Of a DNA stretch of 64,000 nucleotides, positions 1 to 11,275 are shown one piece after another (positions within the stretch are counted from its first letter, which is position 1; every line of letters begins with the position of its first letter). Under the pieces are notes generated by a model that was not told the DNA's origin, searched no databases, and saw only the letters and a program-made list of their open reading frames with translations. Source of the stretch: Daphnia pulex (Eukaryota > Arthropoda > Branchiopoda > Diplostraca > Daphniidae); contig NC_060023.1 of NCBI RefSeq assembly GCF_021134715.1, forward strand, positions 11,842,001 to 11,906,000, in the 5' to 3' direction. The position numbers and the translations under genes were made by a program.

Positions 1-344
1 CAGCGAATGATGATCTTTGTTATTTCGCTGATGTCGATTGTTTTTTGGGCGATTCACCCAATTGGCCAGGGTCTGTTCGCTTCCAATTTCGCTGTGCAAA
101 ATGGATGACATTTGAATCGCTCCGTTTTCCTGGTTTTTGGGTTGCCAGTTATCAATGAAATCAAGTTGATAGTTTGGATTTGATATGAATGTGATTTGTT
201 ATTTCCGCTTACCATTAAAACATTGAAGGTGACGACGCAAACCGTGACAAAGTAAATGGTTGCTAAAGCACCAAGGAGAAACCAATGGGCTGTCGTCATT
301 CTCCTACAGCAGATGAGGACAAGCCGTCGGGTCTGTTGTAACAT
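1..344 (-). CDS. 5' end of a type II membrane protein (partial)
   Basis: The gene runs off the left edge. The likely start is the ATG at 344–342. Exon 1 is 344–213 and ends at a GTAAGC donor; exon 2 starts at 27 after a CAG acceptor, and the reading frame continues in phase 0. The visible protein has a basic, Cys-containing N-terminus and one strong hydrophobic segment at about residues 18–42, followed by a short luminal stretch. That is the layout of a type II Golgi protein. It lies head-to-head with the galactosyltransferase-like gene that begins at 992. A glycosyltransferase is therefore plausible, but nothing catalytic is visible and the family is not identified. A longer open frame extends upstream to 452; I prefer the internal ATG because it directly precedes the basic and hydrophobic segments. 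Confidence 0.5.
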
Positions 345-991
345 GTTTTCGCCACTAAATTTAGGCCCACTCTGAACCGATCGAACCCATAATAACTTTG
401 TCAACCACCCGAGACTTTTGAAACAATCACAAGCGAAATATTCAGGTCGCAACCAAAACTGAATAAGCCGAAACAGAACCTACTGTGTCACGATTATTGC
501 GTCCGCGGAGTCAAATCTTTTTTCTCATGCGAAGCTAAGAAAATGTTCCAGCAGCACATTGACTAGCAGACCAATTAGATTCAAGTCGACGATTGCTGGC
601 TTGAGGATATAACATCAAGGGCGATGGTTGTGGTGGCCTTGTGCATATCCTCGGGAAGTCTGGAATCGATATCTGCTTCGTCATCATCAGACATTTGTGT
701 TCATGACGATCAATCAGATTCTTATCGCAGCTCAAGGGGGAATTAAACTCCAAATTATATCCCCTGAGCACTTGAAACCTACAGAATAAAATCTAATGCA
801 TTAGTGTAGATCAATGCCACTGTTTCAATTGATGGCCCTCCAGTCTTGCCGAAGGATTTCTCAATCACTCTGCAATTATTATCTCGTCAGAGTTGAGAGA
901 AACGACCTTATCACCCTTGATATGATCCTGCTGTTCAATCTGTTCAATTCCAGATTTCACTTGTTGTTAGTGCAGGTCTCTTTCAGTCCGG
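345..991. other. Intergenic region between divergent genes
   Basis: No convincing coding exon, RNA gene or repeat is visible here. The stretch should hold the 5' UTRs and promoters of the two divergent genes on either side. The short open frames on both strands lack splice partners and homology. Confidence 0.4.
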
Positions 992-2160
992 ATGAAAAGT
1001 AATTATTATGTGAAGGTGATGCCCAGGTTCAATGTCGGAGGAGCTTTATTCTTCGACTGCTGGAATCGATCAATCGGATTGTTACGACGCCATCGTTTCA
1101 TCTCATTCGTCGTCTGTTTTTGTCTCAATGTCTTTTTTGTCCTCGACATTTTGGTTATTTGCGGCTTATTTGTCAATTTAAATTCCGCCCATGGCCGAGT
1201 CCATCCATCGCCGTCCTTCCGTCCGTCAGAGTAAGATTTTGCAATTTCTAGAAAATTAGATATTTTCTGAACTCATTTTTCTCGTCAGTTTTCTATTGGA
1301 GGGACCGCCAAATAAATTAGACGTTCGCCTGTTGTGTTGGATTTCGTCCACCAGCCGTGACAAGGAGAATTCGATCCGGGAGACGTGGGGCAAACGGTGC
1401 GACAAATTAATTTTCGTTGCCAACTCGCAACCGTTGGGAACGGCAAATCCAACAGAAGGTCAAAGTGAGGCTGGTGCTGGAATAGCCCGTTTATTTGCCA
1501 GGACGACATTGGACGTTTTAAAACAATTGCACGATCATTATTTGAATGACTCGGATTGGTTCCTCAAAGCTGACGCTGCAACGTGAGTTTACCCAAAATT
1601 AGAAAATTGATTTCAAAATTCTCTTCTCACTTGTACTGTATATAAACAGCCTTTCATTTCACTCTGTCAGTTACGTAGTTGTCGACCAATTGAAATTGAT
1701 GCTCTCAACCTACAACCCTGCCACACCCTGTTACATGGCTGGTAACAACAGAAATAATTCGGAGATTATCGGCGACGCTTACGTCTTGAGTCGAGAGTCC
1801 ATCCGCCGACTGGTGCGCCAATTCCGGCGGCGGAATCCGGGCGTAGCGCCAGCTGATTGCGACAATTGGAGACATTCCCCGACAGCCCTTAAATCAGTGC
1901 CGACCAGTTCCCGCTGCTTGGATCGACTAGGAATCGTCTCCTTGAGCACGCAGGACGATCGAGGTTGCGAGCGATTCCTCAGCCAGGGTCTTGCCAAAGA
2001 ATTAATTTTAAATGATAATGAAGCGAATGCCGATGGTTCTAAGACTCGCCGATGTATTTCAGATCGAGTCGTCATCTTCTCCCGACTTGGTGGACATGAC
2101 TTTTATTTTTACGAACATTTGCTCTACCGTTTGAAAATGCCCGCCAATGTTATGAAGTAA
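992..2160 (+). CDS. Core-1 beta-1,3-galactosyltransferase-like protein without DxD motif
   Basis: Three exons join in phase: 992–1230, 1289–1582 and 1671–2160 (340 aa). The N-terminus has a single membrane segment (about residues 35–62), giving a type II Golgi topology. Downstream are landmarks of the C1GALT1 family: an RLLCW strand, the ETWGKRCDKLIFV block, the WFLKAD strand and YVLSRE. Active enzymes read KADDDTY at the metal and UDP-binding site; here the junction of exons 2 and 3 reads KADAATY, so the second and third Asp are Ala. The GGAGY block is replaced by EIIGDAY. The fold looks kept while catalysis is probably lost, as in the C1GALT1 chaperone Cosmc. The first ATG (992) and a second one (1019) are both possible starts. 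AATAAA-like signals follow near 2237. Confidence 0.75.
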
Positions 2161-2550
2161 TAAGACGTAATAATGCCGGTTAATTCTTGACTAGCACCAC
2201 CAATAGATGTGATCGTTTTACCTAAGATGCTTCAAATGAATAAACACGCCGATGGGTAGATGAAAGAATGTCGTGTTACAAGTGAAAATACTTTCATTCG
2301 GGCGGAGCTTCGTTTATTCCGATAACCAATGAGAATAATGAGCTTATTTAAAAAAGCAACGCCCCATAGAACTTTGAGGCTTTAACCTTCGGCTATTCCC
2401 CGCCATCATGCATTTTTCGTGAGTTCCATTTAAAAAAAATGTTTGCTCCCCAACCACCAAAAATGATTGTCAGTGTGTGGTATAGCTAACGTCAACCATC
2501 GTACATATTGTAGCTAATACGATAGTCTAATATACTTTACGTGAAAGCTT
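2161..2550. other. Intergenic spacer
   Basis: This spacer includes the 3' UTR of the galactosyltransferase-like gene (AATAAA near 2237) and the presumed promoter of the Star-like gene. I see no other feature. Confidence 0.4.
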
Positions 2551-4008
2551 ATGATGAGGCGACTTGTACCCATTCGCTTGTTTCATTTTCGTTTGTCGCT
2601 TTCTCGGCTTCTACTTGCTTCGCTCTTGTTCATGTTCTACATCTTCAGCCTCGTCGTGGTAGACTCATTTCATGCAAGAGATTGTCGAATAGAAATTGTG
2701 TCGCCTCAACTGCACGAGTCAATACAAGTAAGGCTTATAATTATTACAGTCTATACATTCTAATTGCTCATTCCTAAATTCATTTTGGACAGTTATCTCA
2801 CGAGTCTCCTTCGCTGCAGCAAAATTCTGGCAGTGATGACGAGCTGCCACCAAAGTACAATTTGATGGAAGAAACGTATGGTAGAAAATGGGCAAAGAAA
2901 TCGGATGACAATTATTTCTCGCCTGACGATTGTACTGAAGGTAATTTAAAGTTTCACCTTCATATTGACTTGCAAGTTTTTTTATTGTTACAACGAATTG
3001 ATGGATTTTCAGAGTATGCCAACAAGAATCAACTGCAACAGGACCATCCGTGTGTCATTCGGCTAATCAAGGAGAAATATCTGCGCCAACCAGCACCCAA
3101 AACTCTTCCTTATCGACTGGGCGATCCCCAACCGCTCAATCCCTCTGACGGTCCAGCTCAGGGAATATTAAGGATCTTACGCAATCAAGTGAATTTTCCC
3201 CTTCGTGTGCTATTCGTTTGTGAATTTGTCTCGATTTTTAATTTCTCCTGCTTTTGCAGACCAACGGATTTTTCGTCGAATGCGGTGCCTACGATGGCGA
3301 ATTCCTATCCAACACGTTATACATGGAGCGATCCTTCCAGTGGAGCGGACTGCTCATCGAGGCCGATCAAATATCGCACAGTCAACTCGTGAACCGCCGT
3401 CGTCGAGCCTACACTTCGCCCGTTTGTCTCAGCACCAAACCTTACCCCATGGAAGTAAGTCGGCTGGTTTACTTTAATTAGGAAATCATTATCTTGATGC
3501 CTTTACTTGTTATTTGTAGGTATTCTTTAACGGAACGTTCGGGACTCTGGGAATGATCATCGAGGATCAAGAAGATGCTCAACAGACGTCTGACAAGAAG
3601 AAGACGGAATCTGCAAAAGGCTCAGAAAACATTTACAAAGTGCAGTGTTTCCCGCTGTACTCGATGCTAGTCGCTGTGGGTAGAACTCGAGTTGATTATT
3701 TCAGTTTGGACGTCGAAGGTTCCGAGTACAAAATATTGGCCACCATTCCTTGGCATAAAGTCGACATCAAGGTATGTATAGCCCGAACATATTCAGTCAG
3801 ATTCTGGATTTTAATTTCTTAAAAACATTTTCATTTGTAGACGGTAACCGTTGAGTATAATCACGTGCCTGAAGGCGAGGCCGCCATGACTCGTTTGATG
3901 GAGAAGAACAAATTCGTCAAGTTTGGTTTCATTGAAATGAGGTTTTCCCACGAAGTAGTCTACGTCCAGGATTTCCTGGACGACTTGAGGAAGTACGCTG
4001 AATATTAA
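2551..4008 (+). CDS. Star-like FkbM (Methyltransf_21) type II membrane protein
   Basis: Six exons join in phase: 2551–2727, 2793–2940, 3013–3188, 3260–3454, 3520–3771 and 3841–4008 (371 aa). A basic N-terminus is followed by a membrane segment at about residues 14–37, so type II topology is expected. The C-terminal half has FkbM-family features: TNGFFVECGAYDGE (the SAM-motif-like strand and Gly turn), WSGLLIEAD, and later DYFSLDVEGSEYKIL followed by TVEYNH. In arthropods this combination of a membrane anchor with an FkbM domain is seen in Star, which helps EGF ligands leave the ER, and in many lineage-expanded relatives. I infer a Star-like family member; whether it methylates anything is unknown. 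Every donor is GT and every acceptor AG, with introns of 60–75 bp. Confidence 0.8.
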
Positions 4009-4168
4009 ATAACACCTGCCGACTTGAACTAATTGAAAATCGTCCAAAAACGTAAAAATGGGCGTATATGTATTCATCAATTACTGTAATAGCCTGCATC
4101 AACAGGTTTCGAACGAAAGAAATTCAATTATTTCATGGCATTAACTAAATACTGCTTGAATTATTGCA

Positions 4169-5866
4169 CTATTGGCGTGGCTTGGCGTTCTGAAAGTTCC
4201 AGTTGTTGGCAAATTGAAACCGCTCGACTGGTCTCGACTTTTTGTCCTCCTCTTCATAAGTGTCCTCTTCCTTGTAGACGGGCCTTGCCGGTCGGGCCGT
4301 TAGCGCTGGGCGACGGTCGATCACGATATTGTTGTTACTCTGTTTATTAGGAATCACGGCCGGTTGGCGGCTGTCGTTTTCGTTATCGAAACCGTCAAAA
4401 TCAACGTCTCTCCGACTGATACCCCATGGTTGGCACCTGTCGCAGAAATGACATAGTAATTTTCCCTTTTAGAGACTTAAACAATTAATTGATTCCAAAT
4501 TCATTACTTGCAGATTTCTTCGTTGAAGTAGAACCCGGTGGAACATTGTTTATTGTAGCCGTCGTCTCGGCATCTGCACATGCAATTTCTCGAATCCCAA
4601 TACCTTTGGTAATTGGTCAATTTCAATGTCAGATGGGAATAGCAATTAAGTTATACTGTGATAAAATTACCTGGTTTGGTTGTCGGATTCGCATTTGCGA
4701 CGGTCTTCGATATTGGAACATTCGCAACGGCACGCATTCGGCACGTACGCTTGATTAATCGTGCAATCCTGCAGTAGAACATTTGTAAATTAATTGGCGT
4801 ATTTCTAAAATGTTATTCCTTCAAAACTCCCTACCGATTCCTTGACCTTGCATTGGCATTTGCAAGCCGTGTGCTTCTCAACTGGCACCGACTCTTTTCC
4901 GGCGAATTTCATCCGACTGCCACCGGTGTATTGGGTCTTGAGCACCTGGAAGTGGACGATTTCAGTGCGGATGGGCTCGCAAACGAGGAGGTCCGAGCTG
5001 CAACATCCACCGCATCGTTCAATCCGCGTGCAAGTCGGATAAAAGAGAACTGATGAATCCGTGTTGGGCATGAGTGGAACTGTCGTCAGTTCCGGCATGC
5101 AATGCGCCGGTTTGGCCGGAACGCTAGCATCTGAAAAGTTCATTTTTAAACAAATATGATTTAATCTAAATGTTTATAATTACAGAAAGAAATGCGAAGC
5201 AAATATTTACCTCTTTCTTCACCAGCTTGGCCCTTTGTACGCCCTATGCAAATAATTGCGTTAGAAAATTCTATTTTAGTCCAATTCTAATTTCTAGCGA
5301 GTTATTTTACCATCGACTTCCCAAGCGCCGTAGACGTATGGAGTATCGCCAGGGGCTTCACCTTCAACAACTGTGACATTGTCGACGAATTTCAGGAATT
5401 CAGACCAATCGCCGGCTTCGTTCAATTGATTCAACAAACTCATAGGAATCTATTTTACAAAAACAAATCAAATCATTATTTAAAAAAAAATTTATGAAGA
5501 GTAAAAACCGGATCAACATACTTGTTGGTGCATTTTTCTAGGTGATGAATATCCGGCATCCTGTTCGTCTGCATTGACGGAAATGTTGAAATGGTTTTTT
5601 TTTTTTTAGGAATGACTCAATCGAACCAAATAGTTGACTTAAAAGGACACAATTATACCTTGTGGAAAGACGACAGTTGCTGAATTTCTGGCTTCCGGAT
5701 GTCGTTTGATCTTGCTGCTTGTTGTTGTTGTTGTTGTCCTCCTCGTTGTCGCAGTCGGTCTAAACCAGTTCTGCTGAGCCTTGACAATCTCAGAAAAGTA
5801 CGTCAAGACCAAAACGAAAGCGATGAATGTCACCCGGCGATGTTGAAAGCTCTGGCCGTTCGCCAT
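4169..5866 (-). CDS. Pvf: PDGF/VEGF-related growth factor (PVF)
   Basis: Eight exons on the minus strand join in phase: 5866–5659, 5568–5522, 5449–5311, 5243–5211, 5130–4835, 4768–4671, 4603–4508 and 4436–4169 (394 aa). A signal peptide (hydrophobic core FIAFVLVLTYF) ends before QQNWF. A Thr-rich linker and an acidic pro-region follow. The exon at 5130–4835 encodes the cystine-knot domain with the diagnostic RCGGCC core and the later CKCQC pair. Two short exons then add CxC-type Cys clusters (CRCECS, CMCRC) like the C-terminal tail of VEGF-C/D and insect PVFs. The last exon is charged and disordered. Expected role: a secreted dimeric ligand for the PVR/VEGFR-like receptor, acting on haemocytes and epithelia. 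The start Met was chosen because it directly precedes the signal peptide; an upstream in-frame ATG at 5941 is less likely. Confidence 0.9.
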
Positions 5867-7022
5867 GTCCTGCTCCCGATCTGCAATCCGGTTCTTAATG
5901 GAGAATAATGGCGTTAAATGTTGAAGTGATTTTCCTAGCAACGTTTCAGGTTCGGTGTCTGAATGTCGACTGGGAAAAAAACTTTGGTCGCAGTTGTCGT
6001 CTTTCTTCTTCCTTCGCTTCGTTCTTTTTTCTTATTCGCCTCGGTCACTTCCCGTTTACAAAAGTCAAACGATGCCCGGCTATCTCGGCTTTCAATCGCT
6101 TCGTAATTGACTGTGGAAGGCGCTGGAAGGTCTGCTGTTGCGCACCAGAGTCACGATGCAGAGTTTCTCGTGACGTTCGAACAAGAGAATTCAAATCAGA
6201 TAAATCAAATACTATTTAAATTTAAAAAAACGAATAAAGTGGTTGTTTGGAACGTTTTAGAGAGCCAGCAATATGCTGGTTTCACTCAATACTGAAGGCT
6301 GTGTGTGTTGCTGATACGAATATTGACTCGGGAGAAAGTGTCGGTTATTTGTAGATATTTTCAGAGAAAGTATATAGTCTACTAACTTCACGGACTTTCC
6401 CTTTTAGTTTATGGCTGTACGTCTAGCAGCTGTAAAGAGAATGAGTTGGGTACTATTGCGGTTTCGAAAAGTTCGGGGCGGATATTAAAGTCGAAAGCGG
6501 ATGCGATGATGTTTTGTAAACTGTTATCTGCCTCTTGAAAGTTTGTCGCTCAACACTTTTTCCGGTATGTGAAAACCCATTTAGAATGATTCATCTCTTC
6601 CCTATTACAGAATTTTAAATTTGATTCATTATTTTTCTTTTGTTTATTGGACAGCCATGTCACGTCCATGATCCATATCCATTCACAGCATCCGCGTAGT
6701 GTACGATTTCATTGTGCAGAAAATTATGTTGATAAATTTTCACTTTGGTATCTTAAATACTTCAAATTCAAAATTTTCTAACATTCATTCAACAAAAAAT
6801 GTGAAGTAATTTGTTTCAATTTGAAATTTTTAAACGTGAAAAATAATATGGTGAAAACAGAAGAGGCTTCGGTTAGTGTTGTTGCCCTGATTCCTTTCCC
6901 ATCCTCAGAAAATAATTTTTTGACGGGACACCGCGACTCAGCATTATTCATATTCGTTCGTTTTTCGATTCCCGGCTCGGATTTCTTAACAGATTGAAAG
7001 TTTAATTCGTACTCATCAAACC
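5867..7022. other. Intergenic region between Pvf and PSMA1
   Basis: This 1.15-kb stretch separates the divergent Pvf and PSMA1 genes and must contain both promoters. It is AT-rich in the right half. No coding exon or RNA gene was recognised. Confidence 0.4.
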
Positions 7023-8359
7023 ATGGTAAATATTGTACTTAAACGTCTTGAATTCTACTCATAAATTTTGAGGTTTGACTTGAATGTCTTGACTAAACGG
7101 CGTTATGAAAGTAACGTTACTTTTCTTCCAAGGCTGTGTTTCATTTCTCCTTTCAATTCAAATTGTTTTAAAGAAGTCAGTCATCTATGCTCAAAAGATG
7201 CTCACTACATAATAATAAACACATAGTTGAGGATTGTGCAAAAGTTTTGAATTTGGTACGACTGTAAGCGATTTGTGGATTAGATTTAGCCTCTTATTTT
7301 CATTTGACAGTTCCGAAACCAGTATGACAATGATGTCACAGTGTGGAGCCCACAAGGCAGAATCCATCAAGTTGAATATGCCATGGAGGCAGTCAAACAG
7401 GGATCAGCCACCATTGGTCTGAAGAGCAAGACACATGCTGCAATCGTGGCTTTGAAACGAGCAACATCTGAGCTGTCTGCTTACCAGAAAAAGATCATTC
7501 CTATTGACACACACATGGGTATGACAATTGCTGGTTTGACAGCTGATGCCCGTTTCCTCAGTCGCTACATGAGAACCGAGTGCCTCAACCATCGCTATTC
7601 TCACGATGAACCTCTGCCCGTCTCCCGACTCATTGGTAATTTGGGCAACAAACTTCAAGTCTGTACCCAACGCTACGATCGTCGTCCATACGGAGTTGGC
7701 CTTCTTGTTGCTGGCTACGATGTAAGTACACAGATTAATTTGAAGTTTGTATAGCAGTTTTTTATAAATCGTTTATTTGTAAAACAGAGCAAAGGTCCTC
7801 ATATCTACCAGACGTGTCCGTCAGCCACGTATTTTGATTGCAAAGCCATGGCTATTGGTGCTCGATCACAATCAGCACGCACGTACCTGGAAAAGCATTT
7901 GAATGAATTTTTGGAGTGCTCTGTCGAGGACTTGGTGCGCCACGGACTGCGAGCTCTTCGCGACACGTTACCCAACGAAGTCGAACTTACTTCAAAGGTA
8001 ATTTATAATTCGTTGGGTTTAAATGGCTTTGTAAACTAATGCAATTATTTACTCTTAGAACGTCTCAATTGGTGTTGTCGGCAAAGGCATGGATTTCACC
8101 ATTTACGATGATGGTGGCGTCGAATCTTTTCTGGCTGGTTTGGACAAGGAGGACCGTCGTGGTGGAAGGCCCCTGCCCCCCGATGTTGAAGAAGAATTGA
8201 AGGTACGAATATATTAAAACTAAAGCGAAAGTAATCCTGTGAGTAAAACAAATGTATTGTATTGTAAAGGAGGTTCCAATTGGCGAATCTCCAGCACCCG
8301 ACCAAGATCCGGTTATGGCAGTTGAAATGGACGTTGAGCAGCACAGTGGTAAAGACTGA
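7023..8359 (+). CDS. PSMA1: Proteasome subunit alpha type-1 (alpha 6)
   Basis: The protein is co-linear with PSMA1 throughout: [91 protein letters not shown] and [10 protein letters not shown]. Exons are 7023–7025, 7311–7721, 7788–7997, 8059–8202 and 8270–8359 (285 aa, a little longer than the vertebrate protein). The first coding exon holds only the ATG, and a GTAAAT donor follows immediately. The start is fixed because the second exon opens with Phe-Arg-Asn, the residues that follow Met in the family. The subunit forms part of the alpha ring of the 20S core in cytosol and nucleus. The acidic C-terminal tail ends EQHSGKD. Confidence 0.96.
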
Positions 8360-8653
8360 TTTCAGAAAAAAAAGACAAGTGATTTGGAATGTCATTTTTT
8401 GGTATTGCGCCCAATACAACATGATCCGAAGTTATCGGGCACATTGGTTGTAAATCTGTTTTTCATTCACTGGTTTTTACTTGGTTAAATAAGTTGCAGG
8501 TAAAATCATTTTATTACAATTCGGTTACAGGTGTGTAGATTCCGTTACCATGGTTACACCCGTTATAAGAAACAATAACACAAACTATAACCTCCTTGGA
8601 AGTCCCTTTTACTCTGACAAATCAGGTTTAGATTGGAGAGTAAAGCAGTCAAA

Positions 8654-10396
8654 ATGGATCCATTTTATACGGCCATGAGTCTTTACCGGAAAAGAAATTT
8701 TGTTCAGTGTGCACAAGTATGTTCGGATATTTTACGAGACGACGGACAACATCAGGCGGCGTGGGTATTGAAAGTGAGAGCCTTGACTCAACGAGTAGCC
8801 TACGACGACACGGATGTTTTGGAAAGTTTAGCCGAATCTACCTCGATAGAAAATCACTGGACTAAAACTGCGCCACCTGGAACGTCTACTGTTACTAAAA
8901 CAGCTCGTCGGGACCCGACCACAGGGACGAACAGACCACCGACTCAATCTCGACCTTTGAGCGGTGTCGTTCGTCTAAATCACAGTGGGTTGGGAGGATC
9001 ACACGATATTAATAATAGCCAAACAACTGCTAAGAGTCGAGTTCAAACGAGTCGATTGTTAAGTCGGCTGGGTACAGCTTCGTTGTCAACAGAAGCAGAA
9101 TCATTCATCAACGTGGCGCGTTTAAATCTGGCACAATATGCAGCTTTATCCCAACTAGCCAAACCACTTTTCGAATACCTTTACTATGTTCAAGGAGATG
9201 TCAAAAATGTAAGTTTAAATAGTCTTTTTTGTTTGTCTAATTGTGCCAAATTTACATAAATGGTAAATGTTATCCGGCTAGGCATTGGAATTGGCGAATC
9301 AAGCTCAACACCACTCATCTACTCTCCATCTGCGCAACAGCGACGAGAAAAATCATTACTGGAAATTTGCAATAGCTAGATGTTTGGTATACATCAGGAG
9401 TCAAACTGTTTAAGAGGTTTTGGCGGATAATGTTTACAAATTATCTTTAAAGGTACGTCTAGGGCTTGTACGTCAAATAGTTCAGACTACGTCGGATTGG
9501 TACATCCAAATGAATAGTTCAGACGGTGTGCTATTAATGGCAAAATCATACCTGATTGTCGATCAACCACTTACTGCCCTGGTGATTTACAAAAAAGGAT
9601 TAGAGAAGTTTCCTAAAGATACGGTTATCCTATCAGGAATCGGCAGGTGAGGGTCCATTCAAACATGTAACCACTTTTAAGGAACTAAAACTTAATAACG
9701 CGTGCCTTTGAGCAATTAGGATATATGAAGAGCTTCGACAACCGGAAGACTCCGTTTCAACCTACAAGGAAGTCCTGAATTACGATTGCAGCAATACTGA
9801 AGCAGTGGCTTGTATTGCAGCACATTTCTTTTATACTAGCCAGCCAGAATGGGCACTCGTTTTCTACAAGTTAGGCTTACTAAAATGTTTACAGTATTAT
9901 TGGTGGCTAATTGTTAACTTTTCTCTAAGGCGGCTACTTCAAATGGGAATTCACACAGCTGAAGTTTTTTGTAATATTGCACTATGCTGTCTGAAAACGC
10001 AACAATATGACATGATCGTTCCTTGCATTGAAAACGCCCTGACTCTTGCTGTAAAAGATGATTTACTGGCTGAAGTATGGTACAACGCTGGTCATGTAGG
10101 TCTTGCAATGGGAAACTTGGAACTGGCGGATAAATGCTGGGAGCTGACACGTCGCATTTCCCCAAATCATAGTGAGGCTTGCAATAATTTGGCTGTTTTG
10201 GCCTTACTGGAAGGCAAAATACAAGAAGGAAAAGCACTACTTAATGTAAGGATAAAATTCAATTATTTATACAAACACCTAATTACTCATTCATTTCTAG
10301 GCATGTTTATCTTTAAATGAAGATCTTACTGAAGCCAAACTTAATCTTAAGCAACTATCAAACCAAGATAACGAAATGATGGAATGCTTAATATAA
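8654..10396 (+). CDS. TTC8: Tetratricopeptide repeat protein 8 (BBSome subunit BBS8)
   Basis: Six exons join in phase: 8654–9208, 9282–9386, 9453–9646, 9720–9869, 9930–10245 and 10301–10396 (471 aa). Matches to BBS8 run in order: the N-terminal repeat with QAAWVLKVRALT, a low-complexity middle ending RLGTASL, then FINVARLNLAQYA, ALFEY-like FEYLYYV, LDQPVTAL-like VDQPLTAL, RRLLQMGI-like KRLLQMGI, QQYDM, and EACNNLAVL. The protein is a TPR subunit of the BBSome, which carries membrane cargo in and out of cilia; in an arthropod it should act in ciliated sensory neurons. Intron 2 (66 bp) must be spliced because it contains an in-frame TAA. The C-terminus stops about 30 residues earlier than the vertebrate protein, so the last helical pair is shortened. 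The upstream in-frame TTG at 8633 was not used as start. Confidence 0.93.
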
Positions 10397-10465
10397 ATTA
10401 TACCATGAGTGTGACCAGCAAATTTATGAATGCTCTTTTATTACACTGCATTGTTGACTTTGATA

Positions 10466-11074
10466 CTAGCATTTAATTGTTGTTTCATCCCAATAAGAAT
10501 TCCACTTCTTGTGTTGAAATCTTTTTCTGGGGTCTTTATGGCTCCAAGACGGGTTGATGTTTGACATCAGTCCAGCCTTCTGTGCCATAGTCACCATGGT
10601 CCCAATACGCTTCTGTTGTCTTTTGCATAGATTGGTTACTCTGCGGGGCAACATACACCCATCAGTTCTTACAAACTGACTTAGAATGAGAACATCCTAA
10701 ATAAAAACAAGACTGAGAATATATTATAACATAAACATTTAAAAACTTACTGTGTGTTTCACATCTAGATTGAGTTTACACATGTAACAGCAGGAATTGC
10801 AGTGTCCCTCACTATCTAATTTGACTGTAACTAGCTGGGTAACTCTGGAAGATGGGAGGTAAGACCCGGCAATCACTACAGTTCCGTCCGGTGTTTCATT
10901 TTGGGTAACTATAAGTAAGTAGATCAATATGTGAATTTTTAAAAATAAACTAAATGAAGTAGGAATATTACCCTGTTTAATATTTCGAGTACTCACTGCA
11001 AAAATATTACTAGTTTTCATAACATTTCTTTCAAAAATCTTTCGGCCTATTTGGGACAAGTTTCGCAAAGCCAT
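10466..11074 (-). CDS. MRPS18A: Mitochondrial small-subunit ribosomal protein S18a
   Basis: Three exons on the minus strand join in phase: 11074–10972, 10908–10751 and 10696–10466 (163 aa). The N-terminus is basic and Arg/Asn/Ser-rich, as expected for a mitochondrial targeting peptide. The S18 domain follows, with the Cys cluster CNSCCYMC, then VLILSQFVRTDGCMLPRRVTNLCKRQQKR, which is the S18a signature. The C-terminal extension is rich in Trp, Lys and Arg (RKRFQHKKWNSYWDE). The product is a structural, zinc-type protein of the mitoribosome. The gene is tail-to-tail with TTC8, only about 70 bp apart. Its 5' side faces a partial copy of the COA8 promoter, another nuclear gene for a mitochondrial protein. 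Confidence 0.93.
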
Positions 11075-11139
11075 GTTGTTTTTTCTTTGAGTCTTCTTAT
11101 TCAACTCGATGTTATGACAAAGCATTAGCTTTGATTTCA

Positions 11140-11275
11140 ATCGCTAGATGGAAATGTTGAGGGTAACTTTGAAATATCGAAGTGGCACTAGAGGGACATG
11201 TGATGTTTACATTTTGAACCGACAACTCGTTTTTTGTTTCAGTTTGTTTTTCGACAAAGTTAAAGGCCTTAAAGC
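11140..11275 (+). pseudogene. Partial copy of the COA8 promoter and first exon
   Basis: This stretch aligns by eye with 22,110–22,280, the upstream region and first coding exon of COA8, in the same orientation. Shared blocks include CTAGANGGACATG, ATGTTTACATTTT and GACAACTCGTTTTTTGTTT, in the same order. The part that in COA8 carries the start codon and most of the targeting peptide (about 25 bp) is absent here, so no COA8-like protein can be made. It could still work as the promoter for MRPS18A on the other strand, whose ATG is about 70 bp away. Confidence 0.55.

Noticed and set aside
9411-9413. In-frame TAA in TTC8, first read as evidence for a pseudogene
   Set aside because: It lies in a 66-bp intron with good GT/AG ends; removing it restores full homology.
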